Part shown: one piece after another, positions 51,374-60,889 of the stretch | Layout: each line of letters opens with the position of its first letter | Position numbering within the stretch: the first letter of the stretch is position 1 | Assembly (NCBI GenBank): GCA_003258795.1 | Contig: QHMH01000011.1 | Coordinates: forward strand, 1-64,000 | Length of the DNA: 64,000 nucleotides | Direction of reading: 5' to 3' | DNA from: Candidatus Melainabacteria bacterium | GTDB taxonomy: Bacteria > Cyanobacteriota > Vampirovibrionia > Gastranaerophilales > Gastranaerophilaceae | Position numbers and translations under genes: made by a program | Notes under the pieces: generated by a model | Told to the model about the DNA's origin: nothing | The model's input: only the letters and a program-made list of their open reading frames with translations | Database searches by the model: none

Positions 51374-52924
51374 ATGTGTATAAAAATGAAAATTTCTGCA
51401 ATAAATAACATAAATAATAATTTTTATATTCCTACATTTAAGTCAAGCAAAGTTGAACCTTTTGTTAAACCTCAACAAAATATGACATTGCCAATGAATT
51501 TTGCAGGTCAGAGTAAGGTTTACATTGACTCTATCAACAAACTTAAAGAAGAAACACGTAGATTTCCAAAGGATATTGAATACAGAAAAAATTTACTTAT
51601 AAATGCAGGACTAAATCCAAGAGATTACTACAAACTCCGTCCAATCATCGGCTCACAAGAAATCCAAAGTATAATGAAAAACTTCGATTCAAGCGAAAAA
51701 CCATACTCTGTTGGATTTAAAGATATTAACCTAAAAACTAACAATATGCGTGCAAATTTACACATACACACACTCGCTTCAGATGGAGCTTTGTCAACTG
51801 AAGAATTATTAAACAAGGCTGCAAAATACGCAAATGCTGTTGTATTAAAACATCCAGAATACAAAAATGCACCATTCACGATTGCAATTACTGACCACGA
51901 CACCACAGAAACCACAAAAGAAGCAATAAAAGTTATTGCAAAAGACCCAATTAAATATAGAAATTTGAGAGTTATTTTAGGCACTGAAATGACAACCTTT
52001 AATACCATTGCGCCAGAAATTATGAAAAGAGCAGTAAATACTCACGTTCTTGCCTATGCAATAGACCCTAACGAAAAAATATATTCAAACTTTATCGAAA
52101 CAACAAAATTAAACAAAAATTTCGTTAAAGAAAAAATGATTCAAGATGTAAATGAAATTTACAGACAAACCCATGGCAAAGATCTTGTAAGCGTTAAAGA
52201 AGCTCAGAAATACTCTAACCCATTGAAAAAAAATATCATTGGGATTGCAAACCATGTTGAAAGATATGTGGAAAACAAGTTTGTAATATCTGAAATTCTA
52301 CCAAAGAATGAAAAGCTTACCAAAGCTTTGATTGATAACAATATTTCTACAAATCCTGATGATTTGATGAAAATGCTTTGTGAAAATAATAGAATTAAAT
52401 ATTCAAGTAACAGAACTTCTCATTCAACTGCTGATTTGACAAAAATGCTTGAAGAAAAAACTAATATTCCTCAAAATGAATTAAATGAGTTTATAAAAAA
52501 TGAACTAAAAAATTCTCCACTTTTTGACAAAATAGACAAAAAAATAAATGATTATCGAGTATCTACATACCTTGATCAAAAATATCAGTACTTACCAAAA
52601 TTTGAGGATTTGTACAATGGATTGAAGGGACAAAAAGATGCAATGATTGGACTTGCACACCCATTGAATAATTTAAAAGATATTCCTGATCAAAAAAATC
52701 AAATTGAATTTTTGAAAGATTTCTATTCAAAATTTAAAGCTGCTTGTAAAGAAAAAGCAAAATTCTCCGAAGTTTACTATCAAAGTTACGATGGTGCGGC
52801 TAAATTGGCATCAAAAACTGATGAAATTAAAAATCTTTTGAATAAAATGAGCAAAATTTTTAATTTATTTAGAACTGGCAGTGCTGACAGTCATACAAAA
52901 AATATTTTTAAAAGATTCTCTTAA
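51374..52924 (+). CDS. PHP-domain protein with FKS-type N-terminus
   Basis: 516 residues. Starts MCIKMKISAINNINNN, so the true start may be the Met at 51386. The PHP-type metal motif is NLHIHTLASDGALSTEELLNKAAKYA, then AITDHDTTETTKEAI, GTEMTTF and IGLAHP and SADSHT at the end. PHP enzymes are trinuclear-metal phosphoesterases. Between the blocks lies an insertion rich in Asn/Lys. The FYIPTFKSSKVEP region of the N-terminus resembles the SFKG of the 28355 protein. No ribosome site is seen. The 3' end overlaps the convergent beta-barrel gene by 4 bases. Confidence 0.85.
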   Translation: MCIKMKISAINNINNNFYIPTFKSSKVEPFVKPQQNMTLPMNFAGQSKVYIDSINKLKEETRRFPKDIEYRKNLLINAGLNPRDYYKLRPIIGSQEIQSIMKNFDSSEKPYSVGFKDINLKTNNMRANLHIHTLASDGALSTEELLNKAAKYANAVVLKHPEYKNAPFTIAITDHDTTETTKEAIKVIAKDPIKYRNLRVILGTEMTTFNTIAPEIMKRAVNTHVLAYAIDPNEKIYSNFIETTKLNKNFVKEKMIQDVNEIYRQTHGKDLVSVKEAQKYSNPLKKNIIGIANHVERYVENKFVISEILPKNEKLTKALIDNNISTNPDDLMKMLCENNRIKYSSNRTSHSTADLTKMLEEKTNIPQNELNEFIKNELKNSPLFDKIDKKINDYRVSTYLDQKYQYLPKFEDLYNGLKGQKDAMIGLAHPLNNLKDIPDQKNQIEFLKDFYSKFKAACKEKAKFSEVYYQSYDGAAKLASKTDEIKNLLNKMSKIFNLFRTGSADSHTKNIFKRFS

Positions 52925-54273
52925 ATCTTTATAACAAAGCTAATCGTTAAGAGATTGGTTTTTACATCCGCAAATTCTGCCATGGTGTAACTTGCTTTGA
53001 AATCTATTCTTTCGTTTATTTCAAGTTTTATGTAAGGCGACACGCCAAAAGCAACAGCAACCACATGGTCATAATCAGAGAACTGTCCACCAATGAAACC
53101 TTTCAATCCATAACTTAATTTTTTGTATACACCCTCAACTCTTATATTTGCAGTTGTACCATTATAAAATGGGGGACTGAAATATCCTCCTCGAATGTAT
53201 CCCGTACTATCGTATATATTAAGAAGGTCATATTTGTAAGAGAGAGTGTAATTTGTAATGTCGACATTAACCTTTTGGACATAAGGGTTTTCTGCGTTGT
53301 TATAAAGTCTTTTCCCAAGATTAACATAACCTGCAAAATATGGATTTGTTTGAAGATTAGCTCCATTCATCAGACCAAACATTGCCCTTAGTGAACCATA
53401 ATAATTATTCTTTGCTTTATAATTTGCTTCAACAAAAACCTTGTTACTTGCGACTCTACCTGTAAAAATCCCGTCAACTCTGACTCCGACAGCGGCAAGA
53501 TAAGATTGCTCAAGATTTTCTCTCGAAACACCTGCCCTAACACTAAAATTATCATTGAAATGATGATTTACCCACAAATCTCCTATTGCCATTGGACTTC
53601 CGTCTTTTTCATAGAATTTTACACCTGCACTTGCTCTATATTCCCAGTCTGGCCTGTATCGTCCATTGACACTTAATCTTAAAGTATTTGTAGCATCATT
53701 TCCATATTGGTGAGAACTCGTTGTATAGTTTATCATTCTATAATCAAGCTTAATTTTCGCATCCTTTTCAAATTTTGATGCGGTTATTCCCACTTTTTGA
53801 TAGTCCAAATCATATTCTTCAGACAAATCTTGACTTAAAAATCCATAAAAAGGTGTCACTTCATATTTGTTTTCATAAATAATATCACGCTTAAGTTTTT
53901 CTAACTCCGGAAGATTGACTTGATAAAAGGACTTTTCTGCACTCGACATCATATTTAATGCCCCATAAATTATCCCTTTTAGAGCTTCTTTCTCCTCTGA
54001 CGATGATAGATTTTCTACCTCCTTTAACGCCGCAAGATAATATTCATCTTTGTATAAGTCATAAATTTTATCAATGAGATTTTTTTCATCTGGAAAGTCA
54101 TCTCGAATCTTTCTAAAGACTCTCAACCCCTTTAGATAAAACTCTTTATCTATTTTTTTATACTCTTCTTTTGAATTTCCTTCTACACTTGCAACATCAT
54201 CTATTTCGGAGTAGGCAAAAACCGAAATTTGAGATAAAAGATATACAAAAAAAATTATCACAAATTTCTTCAT
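52921..54273 (-). CDS. outer-membrane beta-barrel protein with BcsC/YaiO-like C-terminus
   Basis: 450 residues. A signal peptide (MKKFVIIFFVYLLSQISVFA) is followed by ~110 residues of helical TPR-like sequence and then ~330 residues of alternating aromatic/polar strands (YRPDWEYRASAGVKFYEKDG, LWVNHHFNDNFSVRAGVSRENLE) ending in FVIKI, with a terminal aromatic-like strand. The pattern matches the beta-barrel of BcsC, used to export cellulose-like polysaccharide. No bcs genes are adjacent, so the exported substrate is unknown. Confidence 0.75.
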   Translation of the reverse strand: MKKFVIIFFVYLLSQISVFAYSEIDDVASVEGNSKEEYKKIDKEFYLKGLRVFRKIRDDFPDEKNLIDKIYDLYKDEYYLAALKEVENLSSSEEKEALKGIIYGALNMMSSAEKSFYQVNLPELEKLKRDIIYENKYEVTPFYGFLSQDLSEEYDLDYQKVGITASKFEKDAKIKLDYRMINYTTSSHQYGNDATNTLRLSVNGRYRPDWEYRASAGVKFYEKDGSPMAIGDLWVNHHFNDNFSVRAGVSRENLEQSYLAAVGVRVDGIFTGRVASNKVFVEANYKAKNNYYGSLRAMFGLMNGANLQTNPYFAGYVNLGKRLYNNAENPYVQKVNVDITNYTLSYKYDLLNIYDSTGYIRGGYFSPPFYNGTTANIRVEGVYKKLSYGLKGFIGGQFSDYDHVVAVAFGVSPYIKLEINERIDFKASYTMAEFADVKTNLLTISFVIKI

Positions 54274-54335
54274 AACAACCCTTTCAAGAATATATTATTC
54301 TTGTTTTGAGTTAAATATGAAATTATACAGTCGGG

Positions 54336-56537
54336 CTATAAAATATCGACAGGGTCGACATCAATTGTCAATTTAATATCCTTTGGAACAGAAACGCCTT
54401 TAATAAACCTTGTAATAAACATGTGACCTTTTTCATCAGCTTTGTTTTTTACAATAATTTGGAAACGATAAGAGTTGCGAATTTTTTCAATTATACACGG
54501 TGTTGGACCCAATACGATTAACCTCTCTGATATTCCTGCTTTTTTTATCATTTCGTTCAATCTTAACGCAATTTCCATTGCCGCCTTTTCTGCTCTGAAA
54601 ACATTTTCACAACTCAAAACAAATCTAAAAAGCTGAGAGTATGGAGGATAATCAAAAGCTTCTCTTGCATTTATTTCCGTGTCATAAAATTCTTTATAAT
54701 TTTGCTTTCTCGCACTTTCAAAAGCGTAAAAATCTGGATTATAAGTTTGAAAAATAACTTTTCCAACATATTTTCCTCTTCCGGCCCTTCCTGCAACCTG
54801 CGTTAAAAGTTGGAAGCCTCTTTCAGAAGCCCTGAAATCAGGCATATTAAAACTTTCATCTGCAGATATTACCCCAACAAGAGTTACATTTGGATTATCA
54901 AGCCCTTTTGCAATCATTTGTGTTCCAACTAAGATATCAATTTCTCCGTTTTGAAACTTGTTTAGAAGTTTTATATGTTCATTTTTTTTACTCAAAATGT
55001 CACTATCTATTCTCTCGACTTTAGCAGTCTTAAATAGCTCTTTTATGAACATTTCAATCTTTTGCGTTCCTGTACCAGAGTTTTTAAGAGCATCAGACTC
55101 ACAGTTTGGACAAGTACTTGGAAAAGATTTTGTTCTGCCACAATAATGGCATTTTAAAACCCCCTCACTTGAGTGCCAAATCAAAGGGATAGAACAGTTT
55201 TCGCATTCCAAAACCTCTCCACAAGCCCTACATTGTGTGTATGTCGAAAAACCTCTCCTGTTAATAAGCAAAATAACTTGTTGACCCTTTTCAAGTGTTT
55301 CCTCAATTGCTTTTTGCAACTGAACTGATATAACTCCCCTATAAGCTTGTTTTGAATTTTCTTGCATATTTATAACACTGGTCTTTGCAACTGGAGCATT
55401 GTTAAATCTTGTCGGCATTTCAAGAAGATTATTTGTGTTTAGTGCTCTGTAATAAGTTTGTATATCTGGAGTAGCACTTCCTAAAAGAAGCGGACAATTG
55501 TGATACTGTGCAAGTTTTGATGCAATAATTCTTGCATCATATCTTGGAGCAGGATTAGTCTGTTTATATGCGTTTTCATGCTCCTCGTCAATAATAATAA
55601 GTCCGATATTTTTTAAAGGGGCAAAAACTGCAGAACGAACACCTGCAAGAATTTTTATCTCATCTCTGTACAGTTTTTGCCACACATCGTATCGCTCGCC
55701 ATCTGATATGCTACTGTGCCAAATTGCAACATCTTTTGTTCCAAATTTTTTTGCCAATCTCCTTGTCAATTGAGAAGCAAGAGCAATTTCAGGGGCAAGA
55801 AAAAGTACATTTTTCCCTTCATCGATGGTATCCTTAATTAGTTTAAAATAAACTTCTGTTTTGCCAGATGCCGTAACTCCATGGATTAAAATTGGAAATT
55901 TTGAATCTTTCTTCTCTTTAACTTTTTGATAAACTCTATTTTGCTCATCATTTAACTCATAAAGTGGTTCAATTTTTTCATCTGCAAAAATCTCTAATGG
56001 ATTTCTAAAAACTTCCTCTTCACTTATTTTTACGAACTTTTCAAGTTTTTTTATAGTTGCTCTTGTCGTGTGAGCTTTCTTTTCAAAATTGGTAAGTGAA
56101 CATTTTCCTTCACTTTTCAACAATTCAAGAATTTCTCTCTGCCTTTTTGTAACACCTTCAATGTTATCGTCTATAAGCTCAATACACAATTCAACCTTAG
56201 ATCCTTTTTCAATCAACTTCAAAGGTATCGCCGTATTTAAGACAGTTACAAAGTCACAAGCATAGTAATTTGCAACCCATTCAAGAAGTTTAAGATAGTC
56301 AAGAGAAAACAAAGGTTTTTCATCTAAAATTTTATTGATTTTTTTTGCCTTTATTTGTGCGGGTAGGTAATCTGAAAAGCCAACCACAAAGGCATTTATC
56401 AAACCTTGTCTTCCAAAAGGTACAAGAACAGCCTGCCCGATTTTAAGTTTTTCTTTCATTTCTTCGGGTATAGCATAGCTAAAGGTTTTTACTCCCAAAC
56501 CTTTTATATTAACAAGTACAAGCGCATATTTAGACAT
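54336..56537 (-). CDS. priA: primosomal replication-restart helicase PriA
   Basis: 733 residues. Reloads the replisome at stalled forks. Walker A HGVTASGKTEVYFKLI, DEEH box (IIDEEHENAYKQTNPAPRYDARI), zinc-binding region CRACGEVLECENC ... CHYCGRTKSFPSTCPNCES, and QVAGRAGRGKYVGKV. Overlaps the PC4-like gene by one base. Confidence 0.97.
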   Translation of the reverse strand: MSKYALVLVNIKGLGVKTFSYAIPEEMKEKLKIGQAVLVPFGRQGLINAFVVGFSDYLPAQIKAKKINKILDEKPLFSLDYLKLLEWVANYYACDFVTVLNTAIPLKLIEKGSKVELCIELIDDNIEGVTKRQREILELLKSEGKCSLTNFEKKAHTTRATIKKLEKFVKISEEEVFRNPLEIFADEKIEPLYELNDEQNRVYQKVKEKKDSKFPILIHGVTASGKTEVYFKLIKDTIDEGKNVLFLAPEIALASQLTRRLAKKFGTKDVAIWHSSISDGERYDVWQKLYRDEIKILAGVRSAVFAPLKNIGLIIIDEEHENAYKQTNPAPRYDARIIASKLAQYHNCPLLLGSATPDIQTYYRALNTNNLLEMPTRFNNAPVAKTSVINMQENSKQAYRGVISVQLQKAIEETLEKGQQVILLINRRGFSTYTQCRACGEVLECENCSIPLIWHSSEGVLKCHYCGRTKSFPSTCPNCESDALKNSGTGTQKIEMFIKELFKTAKVERIDSDILSKKNEHIKLLNKFQNGEIDILVGTQMIAKGLDNPNVTLVGVISADESFNMPDFRASERGFQLLTQVAGRAGRGKYVGKVIFQTYNPDFYAFESARKQNYKEFYDTEINAREAFDYPPYSQLFRFVLSCENVFRAEKAAMEIALRLNEMIKKAGISERLIVLGPTPCIIEKIRNSYRFQIIVKNKADEKGHMFITRFIKGVSVPKDIKLTIDVDPVDIL

Positions 56538-56767
56538 TATTCTTCAGTTGTAAATTCTTTTATTGCTTCTTCAATTGCATCCTTAAGAATTTCAAGGTTT
56601 TCTGGAGAGCAAGTTACGCCTTTCTTTGTAGGAATCCAGTCTGCACCGTCGTTTGTTGTATAAAAAATTCTCATATCAAGGTAACTTTTGCCCTTGTATT
56701 CTTTAATTGCAATTTGCATTTGTTCAGTTGCACTTCTTTGAATAGTGCCCAACATTTTTTCTGCCAT
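56537..56767 (-). CDS. PC4/YdbC-type single-strand-binding coactivator
   Basis: 76 residues. YLDMRIFYTTNDGADWIPTKKGVTCSPENLEILKDAI is the PC4-domain core (KSYLDIR..., W/PTKKG). Binds single-stranded DNA or RNA in bacterial relatives of eukaryotic PC4. AAGGAG ribosome site. Between miaB and priA, consistent with nucleic-acid work. Confidence 0.85.
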   Translation of the reverse strand: MAEKMLGTIQRSATEQMQIAIKEYKGKSYLDMRIFYTTNDGADWIPTKKGVTCSPENLEILKDAIEEAIKEFTTEE

Positions 56768-56777
56768 TTTTATCTCC

Positions 56778-58100
56778 TTAAATAATATTTCCCTTTAAAT
56801 ACCACGTTTTCATACCAGTTATTTCAACATTAACAAATTTTCCTGTCAAATCTTCATCACATGGAATATGAACTATTTTATTATTTCGAGTTCGACCCGT
56901 GTTAATATGCTGTCCTTTTCTTTCGTAAAAACTATCTATCAAAACTTCTGCCTGCGTGTTCAAATATTTTTGATTTGACTTAACGCAGTTTTCTCTGTTT
57001 TGCTCGTTAATTATAGCCAAACGTTTTTCTTTTACATCTTCTGGTATAAAATCTTCAACCATTCTTGCCGCAACTGTTTTTTCTCTTGGAGAATAAGCGG
57101 CAGTGTTTGAATAATCAAGTTCAAGTTCTCTCATCGCAGAAAGAGTTTCCTCAAACTGCTCCTCTGTTTCTGACGGAAAGCCTACAATAAAATCACTTGT
57201 TATTGTAACATCCTTAACCTTTTCTCTAATGTTTCTAACAATTTGAGCATAACGTTCTCTATCATATCTTCTGTTCATTTTTTTCAAGATTTCAGATGAA
57301 CCAGATTGCATAGGAATATGGAAATATTCACAAACCTTGTCACAATCTACAACGGTTTGTATTAACTCATCTGTAATATCTGTTGGATAAGAAGTTGTAA
57401 AACGAATTCTAAACTGCCCTTCAATCTTATTGATTTCTCGAAGTAATCTTGCAAGATTCCAATCTGTGTAATCTCCCTTTTTACCATAGCTGTCAACATT
57501 CTGTCCCAACAATGTTACTTCTTTAAATCCATTTTTAATAGCATCCTTAACTTCTGAAATAATCTTTTGTGGATCTCTTGAACGTTCTCTGCCACGAGTA
57601 TATGGAACAATACAGTAAGTACAGAAGTTGTCACAACCTTCTGTAATTGGAATCCAAGCATTAACAGATTTCACTCTTTTTGGTTGCAAATCGCCTTCTG
57701 CAATCGGAATCTCACCATTTGCACAAATTTTTTCTCCAGCCTCTATTCTTTTAAGAAGATCAGGAAATTCATTTATATTATGGGTCCCCATAACTAAATC
57801 GACGTAATGTGCACGCTTAAAAACTTCTTTTCCTTTATCTTGAGCAACACATCCACAAAAAACTATCTTTAAATTTGGATTAACTTTTTTCCACTGTCCC
57901 CAAGTCCCAATACGTGAAAAAGCTTTGTCTTCTGACAGTTGTCTGATAGAACAAGTGTTGATGATTAACAAATCTGCATCAAATGGTTTGTGTGGTTCTT
58001 CAACTTGTACATATCCCATATAATCTGCCATAGAGTATAACTTTTCAGTATCGGACTTATTCATTTGACAGCCCGAGGTTTCTATATAAACTTTCTTCAT
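56778..58100 (-). CDS. miaB: tRNA-2-methylthio-N6-dimethylallyladenosine synthase MiaB
   Basis: Radical-SAM enzyme that methylthiolates A37 of tRNAs. 440 residues. N-terminal Cys set (YIETSGCQMN, INTCSIRQL, FCGCVAQ) holds one [4Fe-4S]; CDNFCTYCIVPYTRGRE holds the SAM cluster; the TRAM domain follows at the end. Ends 10 bases before the PC4 gene. Confidence 0.97.
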   Translation of the reverse strand: MKKVYIETSGCQMNKSDTEKLYSMADYMGYVQVEEPHKPFDADLLIINTCSIRQLSEDKAFSRIGTWGQWKKVNPNLKIVFCGCVAQDKGKEVFKRAHYVDLVMGTHNINEFPDLLKRIEAGEKICANGEIPIAEGDLQPKRVKSVNAWIPITEGCDNFCTYCIVPYTRGRERSRDPQKIISEVKDAIKNGFKEVTLLGQNVDSYGKKGDYTDWNLARLLREINKIEGQFRIRFTTSYPTDITDELIQTVVDCDKVCEYFHIPMQSGSSEILKKMNRRYDRERYAQIVRNIREKVKDVTITSDFIVGFPSETEEQFEETLSAMRELELDYSNTAAYSPREKTVAARMVEDFIPEDVKEKRLAIINEQNRENCVKSNQKYLNTQAEVLIDSFYERKGQHINTGRTRNNKIVHIPCDEDLTGKFVNVEITGMKTWYLKGNII

Positions 58101-58103
58101 AAC

Positions 58104-59438
58104 CTATCTTCCGCTTTTTTTATTACTTCTTTCTCTCAATGAAATTCTAATCGGTGTTCCAAAAAATCCGAAAGCTTCTCTTAATTTTTTTTCAAGATAA
58201 CGCTTATAGTGATCTTTTAATAAGTCCGAATTATTCGCAAACATAACAAAGGTGGGCGGTTGGGTTTTAATTTGAGAAGAATATAAAATTTTCAACTGTT
58301 TACCCTTTATTGTAGTTGGTGGGTTAAGAGCATAAGCCTCATTTACAATCTTGTTAAGCAAACCAGTAGAAACACGTTTTGTAGATTGTTCATAAACAGC
58401 CTTAGCCTCATCAAAAACCTTGTTAATTCTTTGTTTTGTTAGTGCGCTAATATAAATTTTAGGAGCGAAAAACAAGAATGGAACTTCTGATTCAAGTTTT
58501 TTGTTAAATTTTGTCATTGTAGATGAGTCTTTTTCTTCAATCAAATCCCACTTGTTAACAGCAACAACAAGCCCCTTACCTGCTTCCATAATTGTCGATG
58601 CAATTTTTTTATCCTGATCTGTCAACCCTTCTGTTGCATCTGTCATCAAAATAGCAACATCACAATCTCTGATTGAATTTATTGCTCTATCCACAGCAAA
58701 TTTTTCTACACCCCAGTCAACTTTTGACTTTTTTCTAATTCCTGCTGTGTCAATCAAAACATAGTCGGTTCCATTGTAAGATACTTCAGAATCAATACTA
58801 TCTCTTGTTGTCCCTGAAACATCTGAAACAATAACTCTATCTTCATTTAAAAGCGCATTTACAAGTGATGATTTTCCCGCATTTGGTCGACCAACAACAG
58901 CAATTTTAATAGCATTAGATTTTTCTTCGTTATCATTAACTTCGAAATCCTCTGTTATTTCATCCAATAAATCTCCAACCCCACCAGAACCGTGCAGAGA
59001 AGAAATAGCAATAGGATCTCCCATTGCAAGAGAATAAAAATCATTTATAAGGTCTGTTTGATGGTGAGAATCGATTTTGTTTACTGCAAGATATACAGGT
59101 TTTTTAGTTCTTCTCAAAAGATTTGCAATATCCTCATCTGCTGGTTGAACTCCAACTTTTCCATCGGTAAGGAAAATAATTTTGTCAGCTTCATCACAAG
59201 CTATTTTTACCTGATCAAAAATTGATAACATAATATCGTCTTCATCCCCTGGAATAATTCCACCAGTATCTATTACTGTGAAAATTTTATGTTGCCATTC
59301 AACATCAAAGTAAATTCTATCTCTCGTAACACCTGCCATATCATCAACAATAGACTGTCTTGTTCCGATAAGTCTATTAACAAGTGTTGATTTTCCAACG
59401 TTTGGACGTCCTACTATTGCTACAATTTTTTTTCGCAT
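58104..59438 (-). CDS. der: ribosome-assembly GTPase Der (EngA)
   Basis: 444 residues with two tandem GTPase domains: GRPNVGKSTLVNRLIG / DTGGI / NKIDSH and GRPNAGKSSLVNALLN / DTAGIRK / NKWDLI, then a KH-like C-terminal domain. Needed for 50S maturation. Starts the der-miaB-PC4-priA run. Confidence 0.97.
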   Translation of the reverse strand: MRKKIVAIVGRPNVGKSTLVNRLIGTRQSIVDDMAGVTRDRIYFDVEWQHKIFTVIDTGGIIPGDEDDIMLSIFDQVKIACDEADKIIFLTDGKVGVQPADEDIANLLRRTKKPVYLAVNKIDSHHQTDLINDFYSLAMGDPIAISSLHGSGGVGDLLDEITEDFEVNDNEEKSNAIKIAVVGRPNAGKSSLVNALLNEDRVIVSDVSGTTRDSIDSEVSYNGTDYVLIDTAGIRKKSKVDWGVEKFAVDRAINSIRDCDVAILMTDATEGLTDQDKKIASTIMEAGKGLVVAVNKWDLIEEKDSSTMTKFNKKLESEVPFLFFAPKIYISALTKQRINKVFDEAKAVYEQSTKRVSTGLLNKIVNEAYALNPPTTIKGKQLKILYSSQIKTQPPTFVMFANNSDLLKDHYKRYLEKKLREAFGFFGTPIRISLRERSNKKSGR

Positions 59439-59503
59439 TTATTCTTTTTCTCTCTACCGTTATTCTTTGTTCATTGTATCATGGATATGAGGATTTAATA
59501 AAA

Positions 59504-60265
59504 ATGTATAAAAATTTAGAAAAACTTATAGAAATAATAGAAATTTTGCGTTCCCCACAAGGTTGTAAATGGGATAGAGAACAAACTCATAGCTCACTTA
59601 AACCGAATATGCTTGAAGAAGCCTACGAAGCGGTCGATGCAATAAACGATAATGATATGTCGCACCTAAAAGAAGAATTAGGAGATGTTTTACTTCAAGT
59701 TGTACTACACTCTCAAATTGCCAAAGAGGAGCATTCTTTTGATATAGAGGCTGTTGCACAAACGCTAAATGAAAAGCTTATCCACAGACATCCGCATGTG
59801 TTTGGAGATACTAAAGTTTCTTCAACTCAAGAAATTTTAGCAAATTGGGAAAAACTTAAAAAAGAAGAAAAACCTCACAGAAAATCTATTATGGATGGAA
59901 TATCAAAATCTCAATCTGCACTAATGTCAGCACAAAAAATTAGCAAAAAAGCTGTCAAGGTAGGCTTTGAATGGGACAAAGAAGAAACATTATATGATTG
60001 TGTTATGTCTGAAATTGATGAGTTTAAAGAAGCTTGTATTGAAGGAGATTTCCAACACGAAGAAGAAGAGTTAGGAGATATTTTGTTTGCAATAGTCAAC
60101 CTTGCTCGTTGGAATAAAATTGATGCAGAACAAGCACTAATAAAAGCAAACAAGAAATTTATAAAACGTTTTAAAAAAATGGAAGAGATTGCTACAAAAC
60201 CACTCGAAGAATATACCTTTGATGAATATGATAAACTTTGGAAATCGGCAAAAAGTCAAACATAG
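59504..60265 (+). CDS. mazG: nucleoside triphosphate pyrophosphohydrolase MazG
   Basis: Hydrolyses (d)NTPs to NMP and pyrophosphate, cleaning the pool. About 253 residues from MYKNLEKLIEIIEILR. I start at 59504 because GAGG lies 10 bases upstream; a frame open from 59384 runs antisense to der. Two MazG units: LKPNMLEEAYEAVDAINDND...EELGDVLLQVVLH, and a second with DEFKEACIEGD...EEELGDILFAIVNLARW. Ends at a terminator. Confidence 0.95.
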   Translation: MYKNLEKLIEIIEILRSPQGCKWDREQTHSSLKPNMLEEAYEAVDAINDNDMSHLKEELGDVLLQVVLHSQIAKEEHSFDIEAVAQTLNEKLIHRHPHVFGDTKVSSTQEILANWEKLKKEEKPHRKSIMDGISKSQSALMSAQKISKKAVKVGFEWDKEETLYDCVMSEIDEFKEACIEGDFQHEEEELGDILFAIVNLARWNKIDAEQALIKANKKFIKRFKKMEEIATKPLEEYTFDEYDKLWKSAKSQT

Positions 60266-60278
60266 TAAATATTAGAAT

Positions 60279-60316
60279 AAAATAGCGGCAGAGGAATAAT
60301 CCTCTGCCGCTATTTT
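60279..60316. terminator. bidirectional terminator between mazG and the Spy-like gene
   Basis: 17-bp stem (AATAGCGGCAGAGGA core) with a 4-base loop, A run at the left and T run at the right. Confidence 0.95.
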
Positions 60317-60748
60317 TTATTTCCTTTTTTCCACTCTTTTAGGTGGATTTTTCTTCATTTCTTCATGACATTTTTGCTTTTTGATTTTTCTTTCTTGTTC
60401 AATTTTCTTCAACTCTTCTTTTTGTGCTGGAGTCAACAAGTTTTCGAAATCTTTTTTGCTTTTTTCAATAATATCTCGTCTTTGTTTCTTCAACTTCATT
60501 TCTTTTTTTCTAATTGCTTCAAGTTTTTTTCTGTTTTTTTGTATATTTTTTTCAATTGAAGCCTTTTGTTCTTCTGTCAATTGCAATCTTGTTTCAAACT
60601 CTTTCTTTTTAGCAAAATCTTCATGTGGTCTTTTCATTTCTTTTGGAGGGGGACCATCAAAACCATCTCTTGGGGGTGGCGGTACTTCTGCATAAGCAGC
60701 TGCCATTAGCAAAGAACAAATCAATGACATTACTAATTTCTTTTTCAT
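60317..60748 (-). CDS. Spy/CpxP-like periplasmic protein
   Basis: 143 residues. A signal peptide (MKKKLVMSLICSLLMAAAYA), then a Pro-rich stretch (EVPPPPRDGFDGPPPKE), then a long Lys/Glu helical region with LQLTEEQKASIEKNI and LLTPAQKEELKKI, the two LTxxQ-type motifs of the Spy/CpxP family. Very basic overall. Acts as a chaperone-like periplasmic protein by homology. It diverges from the 51-aa gene across a region with an inverted repeat. Confidence 0.82.
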   Translation of the reverse strand: MKKKLVMSLICSLLMAAAYAEVPPPPRDGFDGPPPKEMKRPHEDFAKKKEFETRLQLTEEQKASIEKNIQKNRKKLEAIRKKEMKLKKQRRDIIEKSKKDFENLLTPAQKEELKKIEQERKIKKQKCHEEMKKNPPKRVEKRK

Positions 60749-60814
60749 AAATCTCTCCTCTTTTTACTTATCCCAAATATAATTTAATTATATTTTTCTT
60801 CTATTTCAAATATT

Positions 60815-60844
60815 TGTTACATTCTTTTGTAAAGTTATGTAACA
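60815..60844. promoter_or_regulatory. inverted repeat in the Spy-like/51-aa gene divergent region
   Basis: TGTTACAT (60815-60822), 14 bases, ATGTAACA (60837-60844). Each arm is 8 bp. It lies between two divergent genes and could be an operator; the spacing is two helical turns. Confidence 0.35.
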
Positions 60845-60861
60845 TATTTTCACTTTTTCTC

Positions 60862-60889
60862 TAAAGTTTTCCTCATCTTATGCCGAAGG
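60862..60889 (+). promoter_or_regulatory. sigma-28/FliA-type promoter candidate of the 51-aa gene
   Basis: TAAAGTTT (60862-60869) and GCCGAAGG (60882-60889); 16 bases lie between TAAA and GCCG. Both parts match the sigma-28 consensus TAAAGTTT/GCCGATAA closely. The start codon is about 38 bases downstream with AAAAGG between. Confidence 0.6.

Noticed and set aside
59384..59503. 40-codon N-terminal extension of MazG.
   Set aside because: The extension runs antisense through der and is highly hydrophobic. The Met at 59504 has GAGG upstream and aligns with the MazG family start.
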